From the NCBI RefSeq assembly GCF_964204645.1, contig NC_134030.1, positions 13,007,947 to 13,071,946 on the forward strand: 64,000 bases of DNA, read 5' to 3'. The translations under genes and the position numbers were made by a program. The stretch comes from Tubulanus polymorphus (Eukaryota; Nemertea; Palaeonemertea; Tubulaniformes; Tubulanidae). Positions 20,526-35,500 of the stretch are shown one piece after another. Numbering within the stretch: the stretch's first letter is position 1; the number at the start of each line of letters is the position of its first letter. Below the pieces are notes generated by a model. The model searched no databases. It was not told the DNA's origin and worked only from the letters and a program-made list of their open reading frames with translations.

Positions 20526-23500
20526 ATTACTACCATTATACTGATGACATTCTCTCGTCAAACTATTGTTTAAACGTTACCGAAATGCGATAGTGTCTTT
20601 GCAAACACGATAACGACATTTTGAGTTGCAATATCAACTTACGAAGTCAAAATTTCGAGTTTATAAGTCAACATTTTAACTTCGATAAAAAGATAATATG
20701 ACCACAATCATGCTCTTCCGTACAAATACCCTCCTTTAAGTCAAATTTAAAATCTATAGATATCTTGAGATTGGTCACCGATCAGATGACAATCTCGTAC
20801 ATTTTGTAGATTTGTAATCAAAATTGATTATTTATTGAATTCTTTGTTGTCGCAGGTTCCTTTTTGTTTCTGCGTGGATCGGAGTTCGTCGGAGTGCGTG
20901 TTGTAGGTCGCCTCGACAAACCTTCACGCAGAGAAAATCGACCCGTCACATTGGCCATTCAATTGCAGCGCATCAGCGCTGTTCGTTTATTTCATTTTCG
21001 ATATTGTAATCTTAACAAAATCGGCGATGAATTTCATTTTCTTTTTGGATGTTTCAAATTAAACAATATACGAAGGGCTTTCCTCGCACATTTTTATGTA
21101 AAAACACCTAACACTGTTAGAATGTCACGATTACTTAATGCTGTAAATAACAATATCCTAATTAAACTCGTAAATTGTAAATTATGGCCTCAAGTTACGT
21201 AAGTAAATAACCTTTATATGCGTTTAGTTCTCTTATCATTCTATCCTGTATATTCTGTTCCTTTACTTTAAAGTTTTGTAAATTATTAGATATTGATTTC
21301 TTTCGAAAATCAATTCTAAAAATAACAGACTTTAAAGTTGACTACCCTGAATTGCTCAACCGTGACAAAAACTGGCCCTATTTCTTTTCATCGCTCTGGG
21401 GCCGGTTCCATAGTCATGGCTTAGACGAAAGACCACTCTAAGACTATCTTAGCTCTATAGCAAATCTAAAAGCTCAAGACCAGTAAGGTTTAAAGGTGAC
21501 TTTTGTACTTAAGTCTCGACTATGGAACCGGCCCTGATGTTGCATCGTTGCAAGTTAAAGGGATGAATATTTCCAATTATTGAAAACTAGAGAAATACTA
21601 GGTATTGTTGCCAAAACTGTCAAAATCCGTCGATGGACCACTGAAATATGAACACACGCAACACAAATAATTTTCCCAAAAGGGATATGACCTAACTTTG
21701 CAGAAAAAGAGTATCCTAACAAAATGGCGACTAGCAGCTGTGAAATGGTTTATGATATTTTGATTTTAAATTTAACGGAGAACATTTCAACCATGATTAG
21801 ATTGCAGCAGAGGATACTAAATCTGCCAGAGTTATCCATCGATCAAAATTGTTTATAAAAAGCGAAGTTGCCTATAACGGTTAATTGATGCTTCCTTCCC
21901 AACTTAGAAAACTAATAATTGTAGATGATTACAATAAGGAACGTTTGCTCTCCAACCGTGTCCTCAATTAAATTAATCTATTTGACACCCCAATATATTA
22001 TCGCAGTGGCTCCAAACATTGTTGAAAGAGTTTCCGAACATTGCTATCGATGACCATGCAGATGGGAATGACGATAATTTGTCGAGGAAGGGCAATTGAT
22101 TAGCTACAAAACTAATTAAACAAACTTTCACCTCGATTGTTTTCTTTTTTGGTTTTTGGTTGTTTTGGCGAAGCGTAGAAAATTTTCCCTGACGGATGTT
22201 TCGCGTTAATTGAACCAACGTCTCGGCGTCTCATATAGTCTGATATATGCCTTGATGAGCCTCCCTGTTGACGCTGACAACGTTGACGTGATCGTTTCTG
22301 TGGCATATGCCGACGAACCAATTCGACGATATCTTCGCGGAATAAATTCCATTCGGTTTGCTGCATGAAATGGCGGCAGAGTTCGTCGTCCGACGGGTAC
22401 AATTTCTGCGATAGTTTCTCGACTCGTTTCACTGTGTCGATGTCCATCAGTTGCTTAAATCTGGATTTAGGGACTCGGACTACTTCACCACCTTTGCTTA
22501 TAAGCGAATAGCGTTTTGTAGCTGCTTTCTCATTTAGAACAGATGTCATTCCCTGCATATTGATATAAGTCATTCATACATATGAATGGTTTTCAAGTCA
22601 CATGTGAAACTCACCCAATTTTGAATACTTACAAATACTTCACCCGGTAATACGTGATCAATTTTTACGAATAGTCCAATTCCAATGAAGCCATCATCAC
22701 CGACATCGTCTTCAATAAATGAATTCGAACGTACTAGCGTCGACCTTCTGCGAACGCGTCGCAAATGAGCCGATGGTGACGGTGAAGGAGAAGAATCATT
22801 CTGTGGTACTGAGGTTGATATTGTTACTCGCGCATTCTTAGACGCTGGGCTAGCACTATGAACGCGGCGTATTTCTAAATCGCTCGCTTTCTTAATCATT
22901 ATGCTTGTGGAAGTCGCAGAATCAATCCCGTTAGCAAATACGTAATCGTCGATTTTCTCATCTGTAACACTTATATTTACTGAAGTTGCAGGTCTAAGAT
23001 ACAACTGTGCCGATTTTGTATAATGTTCTTTTAATTGTTCGGAGCTCTGAATCGCATGAGTTGACGTAAGTTGTACGTTGCGTGCATAGTACGTTCGTAA
23101 TTGCTCTGTATTTTTCGGTTTTTCAGCAAGCGACAGCTGACGAATCAGGGATATATTACCCCCGGTGTCTTTCCCTTGTGCTTGGTCCCACGCCTGTTTC
23201 TCGGCTAAGCTACTGCGACAGTAACCTAAGGATGTCTCCATATCTAGTATGATTGATGGAAGGTCGTTATCCCGAGTTGGCCGTCTGTCTTCTGGGAGAA
23301 AATCATCAAAATCTGGGCAGCGTGTTAAATCGATCAATCTCAAAACGTCGCAACTCCCCTGAAATGACATTGAAAAATGAATATGCTATGACAAAACATG
23401 ATATCGTGGGCCTATTATTGTTATGAAGATGAAAACGCGTATTCCTACGTTTTGGAGGTAGCGCTTGGGGATAAATATATGTGTACCCACTCGATACATC

Positions 23501-26500
23501 ATTACAAGCGTCCAAAAAGAGCTACTGGAAACAACTGTGACAACTATTCCATCTACGATTAAGGTTTTTCGAGCAAACATCGCATTCAAGAATGTTGGTT
23601 GCCGTTTTTGACCCCTTTAAGAGCCCAAAGAGTGCAATGTTGTGACTTTTATAATTTTAGGTTGTTACGAAAAGCTGTCATGCTCGTATTGAAAACTTTG
23701 AAATTTTTTTCAAAAAAAATATTTTGTTGTTGTCAGAATCACCCCTAACGGGTGATCGGAGTCAACAATAAAAGATCCCTGGGGCAATTTATAAGTACCT
23801 GCATTTGGTAAATGTTATAAATTCACATAGGATAACTTAGCAAGGCAATTTTATAGACCTTTAGTAAAAGCTCGGTTTGAAAAAGAGAATAGTAACCATA
23901 ATAATATTAATAATCTGCAGAAAACCCCAGAGAGTGATAATAATAGTAATAGTAATAATTTACAGAATAACAAAAGAGATGGAGAGAGATCCCTAAATAA
24001 GCTTACACAACTTATACATAGATACTTATTATGCGTTACAGGAGTTGTGGGTGAGTCGACGTGCACTGCGGCATCAATATTGGCGTTTAAAAATAGCAAT
24101 TATGTTTATTTTGTAATTGAAAATATTTCATATCCTCCTTATTTTATTTTTAAGTATTGCGTCCGCAACTTATCGACGCTAGACTGGCTGCCGGTCAATC
24201 CAATCACTTAAATCCAAAATAACTTCATTGAACCTAGAATCCATCTCACATCATTCATCGTCAACGATGTAAAGCAACTAACCGTGGACGCAAGTTGGAT
24301 AACCGCTCACTCGTTCAACGGACGTTTTTTAAATATTTGTTCCGACACTATATATGAAATACACAAAATCCAACTGAGATACCGTTTAGGTCAGACCAGT
24401 TTAGACTGGCCTTAATATAGCGTCAATAGATCCGACTTGATCGAAGTATACGTTATGTGTTAGTTTTCAAGGCATCAATAGCCTTTCAAACTATTTCTCT
24501 TGTTAAATATCAAGTGTAGCTATAGAAGCTTTTTAACGCCTTATAAAACGTTACCATTATGAAACCTAAACAATGTTAACCATTCAGCGTCATTTTACAA
24601 ACGACAACCGTAAATCGATGTGCAAAACGTCATAGGTTTATGTGTACACATACAAGCTATTTGGCAAAATATTATTGATAAAGATGTAGAATGGCTCCCT
24701 GTGATTATATAATGACCTCTATTTGAACGTCGAAATGTTATATTGCATTGAATATCATGAGAAGACGTATCGTAATAGTAAAGGATGACATGATTATATC
24801 AGGAGCGGCAGGCATAAATAGAAATGATAAGTAAATCGGATTATTCGGTTAAATGGTGGATGTATACACGATTTGGAAGTCTGATATAAAAGTCAGACCC
24901 TGACATGGGGATGCTAGTGGAATGACGAAGCTATCTACGATCTGAGTAGGGCCGGTGTGAATTTCATCGGCGGCATCAAGTAGTCTATATAAAAACGTGT
25001 ATACATATAATTTCAATATTCAAATGTTTTAGGAAATATGTTCGATATTAGGGGTATGCAGGTTTCATGAGATTAGCAATCTATAATAGCATAGCTGTCA
25101 TATACGGCTCCGCATCCATTGATGGCATGTGTATAAGGTGACAATTCAATTCAATACTTCATTGATCCTTATCACATTGAAATTCCGGGATAAAATTCAA
25201 AACACTTACAAATATTAAAATAAGAAAATACAAAATACAAGACACACGGGTAATTCATACAGAATAACATGAATAAGTTATTTAAATGACAGACTCAAGT
25301 CTAGGATATCGAGTGACAGCCAAACCAGGCCCCAGGACCAGGCCGGGTGGCTACACGATATGCTCAAAGTCATGATGAAGCAGACATCATCAGAAGAAGC
25401 TCTTTCTTCAACCGGAGGCAATGAAGTTGCAGACCAGCTTAGAGGCAAAAGTGAATCGAATTCGGTCACAAGTTGACAATTTTTTTTAATTAGACCAGTC
25501 GAAGACTGCATCATCTACCCAATCGCCAAATCTCATAATTCCCCAAATTTCTTAAAACTTCGATTTCAAATTTGCAATTCCACATTAGCTTATCCCAGAA
25601 ATTCTACATTTTTCCGCAGGCGTCAAATAATTTATTAAAGTTAATTTTCTTTTTTATGATATATAAGGTAACATAAATACAAAATAATCATTCTTGAGAA
25701 GTATAAGCTGTAATGAGTGATGGATTACTGAAATATGAATGAGTGAAATGGGTAAATTTGAAGGAATATCACGCTAAGGGTTATACGCTGAATTCAAGCA
25801 AGCGCGAACTTTAGACCTTGCAGCTTCTGGTATAATGTTATTACCGATTTTTACCAGCATGTGTCTTTCCTTGTAGAAGGCAACACAGTTAGACTTAATA
25901 ATTCAGACCTACACAGCAAAAAAAACAAAACCGCCCCAAATTGTTTTTTTCATTGCGCCACCCACTAGAACCTTCTGGGCAAGTATTCCTATAAGTTTAT
26001 GTTTGTTGCACTGTCCAATTTTTTCCAGAATCAAAGTTCAGATGAATCCTAAGCAGAACAACCACAGAGCTGCAAACACTTCTTTTGAGGCGAAAATTAA
26101 GGTAGTTGATTACCTTATTGAAACTTTATTGGAAATGTTTTCATAAATATTACTTTATCTAATCTTAAGAAAAGTTAAGAAAATAACTACTGTGCATTAG
26201 TACGTAAGTGTAGATGAGGCTGCATCATTTTATATCGAAAAGTCCTGCTACAATAGATTTCACCGAAAATGTGCAATGGTTCTAATAAACAATGAAAGTT
26301 CCAAAGTAAAAGTGCTCAGATTTTTTATCCATATAGTTACTTCTCATAATATTGTTTTTTTGACTGATTGGCTATCAAGGTCTATATGCAATGTTAAGCA
26401 CAAAATCGCAATCCAACAAAATATAGTCTGTTCCCGCAGCGATAGGAGGTGAAGTTCAACTTTTTTGAAATGTGCAGTCCAAAAATAATTTCGCAATATC

Positions 26501-29500
26501 GCATCCATTATATCTGTTCCATGACAACTGCATTTTTGGCATCTGGTACCAGTGAATATGATCGGAAGTTTACGTTAGAGGAATAGCAATTTCAAAGTAG
26601 ATCCGATGAAACCAGTGTTGCATAACACAGTAGAACATACAGACCAGCAGAAACCACGTCTTTATTGTAGATAGGTTGCACCATTCAAAATCTTTCTGAC
26701 ACAAACTGAAATCAAACAAAATGTACCAAATAATTTCAGGCATCATTATAACATGAATAGCTACCATCTGATAAGGCTTCTCGCCTCAGTAAATCTCCAT
26801 ATTATCCGTGATATATCATGGATACGGAAAATCCACGATCATGACCTTAGCATGATAAGAAAGGTTCATTCATTATGTGGGAATAACTTGACTTGAATAA
26901 ATAATATAGCTCCAACGGGGCACTACGGCCAGCGTGTTATCGCTTTTTCATTCATCTGCTGGTTGTATTTGTCAAAATACACTTCCCGCTGAATTTAATT
27001 TACACAGCACGATCAAGATTTTTATAAGTAGCACAGACGGCACGAAGGAATACCTCAAATCAATCTTTTCCCGTCGTCTTATTGGTTCGATTGCGAAATA
27101 AAATTCATTTGGATTTGATGTAATTGTGTCCATTGAAATGAAATTGAGTTGGATTCCATATTGTTTTTTCATTGAATTTGCATCTCGAGCATATGGTTAA
27201 TAAGCATGGTCATCCATCCAATTTGAGGAATTTAATTAGAAAAACTATATTCCCGAACATTGTGCAATTTACAAAGATAAATTTTTGTAGTGCAAATCGA
27301 AATTCCTCCCAAAAACCAAATAAACCAAAGATTTCACATCGATCTTGAAATACAATTTCATCACTTAAGATAAACCCGGAAGTAAAACAGTGGACCATAC
27401 CAGGAGTTCACGTGCCGTTTCAAAAGTTTTAATAATTTCATGAATAGTAACACGGCCGGAGATTACGTAATAATTTAGCTGATCATATCCGGGCGAAATA
27501 AATTAGATTGAATTTGATATCGCCACGGTAAACTTAATAACGTACGCAAACACGGTTGAAGAAATTCGCCTGCCACACCATATATTTCGAAATCGGTCCA
27601 GTTTTTAGCTTAGGTTATATGTCTAATTTAACAAACATGTATTAACGACGAACCGGTGGCGTTATTTACTTTTTTCAAACGTTATATACAGTTATATTTA
27701 AGACATCGACGATATAAATCCTAGTCAGAATTCTATCAGCATACAAATTTCGTATGCAAAATTAGATATTTATATCATATTCGGCAAAGAAAACTAAATG
27801 CACCAACCTGATTCACGTACGTCAAAATGGCAACGTCTTCCTTGTTCAGCTATAAGTATAGCCTTATCACCGTAGCAAGCTTGGACCGAAAAACGCAAAT
27901 AAATAGGCCCGTGCTTACTAATATCTTTACTTTGAGAAATATCAAAATACGAAAAAATGATATGAAATGTCAACCTATGTAAAAATGCCTGGTTAATGTA
28001 ATAAAGATGTCGTGAAATAATTTCGTGGGTTAAAGAACTCAAATAGAGTCAACTAAGTAGATAAAAATCTAAAAATTCTGATGATGAACACCCAATTTAA
28101 ACGAAATTTGAATGTTTTGGATGCACAAAACGCTAAAAACCTGCGCACAAAACCCCTGTTCCGCTTTATCGAATAGAAATGGCAAATTGAGCAATACACG
28201 CGCGTACCTTTGAGACAAAATAAAGCCATTCCGACTTCCTGGTATCTTGCACAATTACCCGGTTGTAATTATGTTCTTCGATTCTACTAAGAAAACACAA
28301 ATCCTCCACAGCTGCTGGGGACCATGTCTTGAACATCTCTAATCGACTGCAGTTATAAAAAGGAAGAAAAGAATTAAAAAACCTGAGCTCGATGAGTTGT
28401 GGTAGTTCAATATGACCAGAGATAGAGAACCAGGGGAACTAAAAGGCACAAATTCCTCAGTCTATATTCTTCATGATGAATCAAACCGAATGATTATCGA
28501 TTTTTTAAACTTGCGAACGAAATTACGACTATATTACACAAAATGATAAAGAACGCGGTTATTAGATACAGTAATTAACTGCGCTTACCATGGCTCTAAC
28601 TTACACTAAGATATATATTTTCAGTAACTGGATGTTATTTGACCCATTATCATTATATCGAATGACGTTTAATAACTTTTATAATTGATCAATCTAATAA
28701 AAACACATTGAAATTTGGGCCTACGGGACAAGAGATTTACAGGATTCTCCAGAAAGGTGAAGAAAAGATTCACATGGCAGTTAGTTAATTCTGATTCAGC
28801 GCCCAAATTAAGGACTCAAATGCTAAGGGTGTAAGTATTCTATCTATTCTGGAATAAAATCCATCATTGTTATTACCTCCAGCTTAGATTACTTTCTCTT
28901 AGATCCAACTTTCTCTCATTGACTCGTACTTCACACAACACGCGCGTTTGCACGATAGAAAAAAGAAACTTCGAATAGACAGAATAATTCGACCACTAAG
29001 CAATCTGTAGTAGGCTTCGCATCTAACGCGGTAACCACTAGGCTATCGTGGTGGTCACTTCGTTCGAGCGCCGAACAGATATAGCATGGAACTGTATCAC
29101 GGTTGCATGAGGCTATACGGTGTATATCATTCATAGTCACGTGGACTGCACTTTTAACATATATAGCATCAACAAAATACGTTTTCTAGATTGTTATATT
29201 TGTTCGAATCTATCATTTCGTTTACATGATGTAAGTTCTGTCGAATCTGATAGGAGATTCATTTTATGAAAGCTTTCTTGTTATAGATGGAAAGAAATGA
29301 TGATAATCAGCAGAAATACGAGAACAACTAATCAATCAACATTCATTTATCGTCATCGTGTAGAGCTTAAGGGAAGGTCAACGGGATATAACGTTTTTGG
29401 TGGTCACTCTTTGAGTACTGATCGGCTACTTTACGCCTATCCTCTAGAAAATGCAAATTAGGGCGAATGTTTTAATAGCAGTATTTCGTCCTGTACATTG

Positions 29501-32500
29501 AGTGAGCTACAACGCAGTCTCAAATGTTTTGTGCCTTTCTCAAAATGTATCAAAATTGAACTAATTTATAGTTCATAAATCCTCATATATTCATGAATGA
29601 ACGGTTAAAAATTGTTGAGACATATCGATTCTGCCGTAAAATCAACCTATTAACAGTCCCGAATGTGGGATAATGTCGGGCTTTAGAGAACATAATGCCC
29701 CCGAGGTCTTCACATTTACAGATAAGATTACGTAAGCGTGTCGCGCGTTACACTGGACGTATCGGCCGCACTCCGCTCGGTGGCGCCACCGCGCGGGATT
29801 TACGCGAAGCAGCAAACACAAACATGGCCACTCTCTCAATTTTCAATGATAGAAATCGTGTGTGCATTTCAATTATTTCGGCTGTTAGGGTTTTAAGGCA
29901 CAATATAAGTTGATGATGTGATATGGCGATGTTAATTAATGATAATTCCGCAGTGAAGCTAGTCACGAACGGTGCCGATCGAGTGTACAGCTGCCAAAAA
30001 CACTGAAATGTGCGTAGTTGCGTAACTATTTGCAGTGAATTGCAGACGAAACATGAAGCCTTAACGGCCGTTTAAAAAAAATTTATACCAATCGCAATTG
30101 TAAAATAAAAATGAGATAGAACCTAAGTTAAAATTCTGGCCATTTCTAAAATGTTATTAATTATTATTACTAATTTTAGTCAGTGCGGAACGTTTACTTT
30201 TCCAACAATAATGAGGGGTGGTAGGTAGTCATGCAATTCAAGTCATCATTTATTACACGTTACTTCCGTGTTGTTGAAAATCTCGCGAGTCCTGGACTAA
30301 ACCCCAATGATCGAACAATGTGGATCTGTGTGCTGGCCACAAATGCACACAGATCACACTACACTACCCATTACACACGCCAGTACCCACAGCTTTCATA
30401 TATCCATCCAAATATTTAGTGGCTTTCTTCCTGGATAGGCACACAATTGAAATATGAACCGTGCGTTCATTGATTATCACATATTAAGAGGAGCGCCATT
30501 GTGAAAATTGACCTTGGGACGAATATTCTCCCGAAGTCAATCGATGGAAACTTGACCAAAGGGTTCGATATTCAAACAATATACTTAGGGAGGAATATTT
30601 CTCCCAAGGTCAAACGAAGAGAATTTGACCTCTAGGCGCAGAATTAATAGGTTTCAACATATTCTAACGATGGCAACCGTTTCGTTTTGAACAACGACAT
30701 TGCTCTACAGTCAGGTAAATCAATCAACCATGGGTTGACGGTCTTTTCGCACTGAAGGCCTTCAATGACATACCCGGTAGCTTCATTTCAACTCACCCAA
30801 GAAAATCCTTACGATATTGTAATTCTTTCTGCATAATGTCGAACAAACCGTACTCATAGAAATCTTCACGATCTACTGCCAGCATTTCCGTTTCGTCGAA
30901 ACATACAATCGATGCATTTCTCCTCGTGTTTTTCAACAGAGCTATTTCCTGTTCAATAGAAATTCAACATTTTTGATAACGTCCTTTATATTTCAAACCT
31001 TACCACATGAAGACCGTTAGATTATATGACTAGATAGGCGGCCTATCAAACGCGCACTCAATCGGTACCCAAACTCTTTGTCACTTGTCTACCCCCAGAG
31101 TGTAGTGTGATTTCTGTCTGTATGGCTATAACTCGTCAAATCCTAGCATATATTCCATGCTGAATAGACGTGTTTCTCGAGTCCACAACATTCTCTATCC
31201 ATTATGGATGAAATATTGCCCAGTGGGTGAAAAAAATTTGCATAGATTTCATCTTTATGTAAATTTCATGTTTTTTGTACAAAATGTCAGTATCGTATCT
31301 GATTGTGTAACCTGGTCTGAGTGCTGGCCCCTCCAGATGGCACCACTAGCAACTACTATTTTAACATGTATTCGATAGAATTAAGGAATGACATACTAAA
31401 AATATATACAATTAAAATCCGGTAGGGTAACTCGTGGGAATCGAATCCCCAAACAAGGGGTCTACGTATATCGTTGTAGTCTTTGCATAATAGAAAATCA
31501 ATAGAAGGAACAGACATCTCAACTTAGATTCAAGATGCAAGGTACATTTCTCTCGACATAGACTCGATATCAGAGCTTCTTACCCCAAAAACCTCTCCTT
31601 TACGTAGTATAGATACTTCCGGTCTGACAAATATACTATCGCTGTCTTTATCGAACACAACTGAGACTGCTCCAGAAAATATGAAATAGAAACTCTGACC
31701 CACGTGACCTTTTCTTACAACAACTCGATTCTTTCCATAGCTAAAACAAGAATTTGAATTAATGTCAATCAATCAACAATTGCATAGGCTATACATTCAC
31801 CGAATCATCGAGGCTGGTTTACCGCATTCTTTGTAATACGCAGTGTAGTGCTCGATGAAATTCAGAGAAGTTTTGCAAATGAAGATGGAAACTCTTAATT
31901 GTGAAATTTCAATGTGTGTAGTTTTAAAGCCCGCCACAAATGCCACAACATTTGTTTCACAAAAACTTACAACACGTATTTCACAAAACGTTTTGGAAGA
32001 AAGTTTTGAAAACACGTTCAACGCACATGGCTCAACGAACGCATACAGAAAATATTCCTTGCACCATGGAATCCATGAGGCAACAATAAAGTCAGTAATT
32101 CACATAAATTTTTGTAATGCCATGTATTGCATTGTTTCGTGAAAAACGTGTTTCTACGGAAGCGTCCTGGGGACATAATTAATGCTTTTATTTTTTGGTG
32201 ATTGAAAAATCATAAAATTAAATAAGAATTTGATTTTTTTTAATGTTATGTTTTTTCGACCGGTGTCGATTTAATTCCGACCTTTATCACGGAATAAAAT
32301 CATGTTTTATTAAATGTTATGTTTTTCGACCGGCGGTGATTTTTTAAATTCCGACTATTTTCACGGAATTAAATCATTTTTATTAAATGTTATGTCTTTT
32401 CGACAGATGACGAATTAATTCCGACTTTTTCACGGAATTAAATCATTTTTCATTTAATTTTATCTTTTTTTCGACCGGCGTTGATTTAATTGTGACTTTT

Positions 32501-35500
32501 TTCACGGGATTAAATCATTTTTTATTTAATTTTATCTTTTTTTCGACCGGCAGCGATTTAATTCCGACTTTTTTTTCACGGAATAAAATCATTCGTTATT
32601 TAATTACGTATATTTTCGACCGGCGTTGATTTAATTCCGACTTTTTTCGCGGACTTAAATCATTTTTATTAAATCTTATGTTTTTTCGACCGCTGCGATT
32701 TTATTGAAATAAAAGCTAAGATTAAGAAAAATGACTTAATTCCGTGGAAAAATTCAGAATTAAATCACCACCGGTCGAAAAAAGAAAAAAACTAAATCAA
32801 AAATCATTTAATTCCATGAAAAAGTCTGAATAAAATTAACGCCGATCGAAAAAAGATAAAAGTAAAAGAAAAATGATTAAATTCCGTGAAAAAAGTCGGA
32901 ATTAAAATTGACGCCGGTCGAAAAAAAGATCAGATTAAATAAAAGATGATTCAATTCCGTGATAAAAAATCGGAATTAAATCGCCACCGGCCGAAAAGAG
33001 CTAAAATCATAACATTTCATAAAAATCGAGTTTTTATCTAATTTCATGATTTTTCAATCGGCAAAATTATTTTGAAAAATCAATTATGTCTCCTGGACGC
33101 TTCTGTACGTTTCTATTCGGCGTTTTGTGTTTTGCCCAAAATGCACAAATCAACGTTTCTTCAGTGCCGTGTGCGGCGGGCTTTATCTAACCGGTATTCG
33201 AAAAACGCCTAATGAAAAACACCGAATCGGAAAACTCATAACACCTGATTCATAGAAACATCCAAGAAATTGACCTAAATCCCTTCGTGAACTATGTACG
33301 TAACGTTACATAGTTCACATAGGAGTGCGTGGAGCCCCGCTTGTTCCATTTTCGTTTCTACTGTCGTTTCGACGCTCGTTTGGTTACACAACCAAAACAC
33401 AGGCTTATCTATGTTTACTATTTCATATTAAGACAAGGAGTAATTATGATAATAAAAGATATTAATTTTTCATATGGAACCTATAGTTTATCATTTTTTG
33501 CTCAAGTAAGTTCCGGGGCTGGACAATATTTAGTCTCTCATTGGTTTGGTATTATCTTTATAAGGTTCACATAAGCGTGTTTGTGTACCGTTTTGGGGGA
33601 TAATTTGATAATTTGAGGCTATTTTATCAGTCTTTGTGTGCGTTGTACCTAGGAGCGTAGGTTGTACCATATTCATGCATTCCGGTTTCAAAATTCAAGA
33701 AAGCCGTTTTATTAGCGCGGCTTTTGTTTTCGCATTATGTAATTAATTGCTTGCACGGTGGACATTCTTTCATCATCCTATAATGCAGTTTATGAGTAGG
33801 AGTCTCGTTTAAACCGTTGATGATTATATTTGAGTTGGATTTTGAGTCTCAGTAGATAGTACAGTAACGAAATTAGGTCATTTTCTAGGAATTAGGCGTT
33901 ATGCCTTTTCGGATTCGGTGTTTTTCTTTAGGCGTTTTTCGAGTACCGTTATCTAACAGTTCTATACTTGTCTGAAACGGAGGTCTACTTACTGACAATA
34001 TCTGACAACTCGACACAATAAATCCTGCATTTCAACTGTATATTTTCTGAAACTATGTAGACCTCGTAGTAACTGTTTGATAGTAGCTATATCTTCCTGT
34101 GTTCTATCTTTAGGTAATTTCATTATGCATGCTTTATCCCTATCAGGCCATGTAAACTAAGAGAAATAACAATTTCATTTGAAGGATTATTTTCCATTTA
34201 AAATGTAGCAAACATTTAAATGGAGACGTTCTACAACAAACATCTCACCAATTGAAATTTGTATCTGTTCCTTACTTTTGCTATTCAATTGTACGCAATT
34301 GAATAAACGATTTTTGATAATCTACAAAAGAATTTGCAGCTCCGTGCTGGCTTATTATGGTAGAATTTACCTCGTACTTCGTCTTGAAGTCTTTTGGATT
34401 GAAGTAAAGTTTATTGTTTTCGTTGTTATCGTCGACTGATGAATAGGGTCGTTTAAGACCAGCATCGAATACTACCGAACCAGAATATCTCTGAAAAGCT
34501 GTACACACAGTGCACATCAACTTCACAACTCGAACCCACTTCTTCCATTTTTCAATTGCCTAAAAAGAAAAATGATGGTGTCCTTAGGCTAGCTCGCGCA
34601 TGTCGGGCTGCAAAGCGATCCGATTCAACTGAGAAGAAAAGAGTAAGATTGTCATCTGTGCTCATTTCAAGCTTGGTCGGTTTCTTCCATGCTTGTAAAG
34701 TAGCCTATTGATTAAACACAAACCATTATAAGCGTACAGGAGCGCCAAAGGCGCGCATGGGGGGGGGGGGGGGTCTAGACCCGCCGAACGTTCTAATCCC
34801 AAAGTTACTCACTCATAGAGATGTGAGTTTGATTTGACTCATTTTTGCTCAGAACCGCGGGCCCTGATCAGGCATTCTTTGTTTTTTGTCAATTATTCTG
34901 TATTATTGGGGATAACAGGTTATGCAATCCCGTAGTAAGCTAAAAATTTTTATTTATTCCTCAATTTCGGGATTCGACCCTTATAGCACATACAAATAGA
35001 TACTGGGGCTTTCAAAGTTAATCATTTCATATTTGAGATTAGAAACATTTACGCGGCAAACAAATCAAACCAGAGACATTTCAAGCCTATGGTAAATATT
35101 TTTTCGGGATTCGAACCTAATAGAAACTTATTAAAGTTCTTATGTCATGATGTCTGCGCGCAACCGAAATCATCGGCACGCCATCTGGTAACACAATAGG
35201 TTTATCCTTGATAACGTGAGTTGATCCTTCACGTCATGACATTATCCTACACGTTATGTGTTCATCCATCACGTTACCACATTCACGTTATAGGTTGATC
35301 CTTCACATGATGACTTAAGCGTCTCTTTGGTGGGGATGGCCGCCCACAGGCATGAGCAGGAAGCTTCTTATATCATTCTTATTAGGTTAAACGCGCGTGC
35401 GAGACAAATTCAAATTTGCTATATTTCTCAATACCGACCTTCTCAAAAGGGTGTGACTACCGGATCATTCACAACCACCTTTTGATGGCTAGTGGGGGTC

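Noticed and set aside
20376-20561. Poly-His protein on the minus strand
   Set aside because: Translation of the GATGGT/GATGAT repeat; no flanking coding signal.
23386-23589. Upstream CNBD2 exon directly 5' of exon 9
   Set aside because: The true partner is the exon at 28208-28346, whose WLYFVSK end joins GSCDVL in phase; this frame shows no motif.
31430-31475. GGGGATTCGATTCCCAC on the minus strand as a tRNA T-arm
   Set aside because: The rest of a tRNA fold is missing; at most a SINE scrap.
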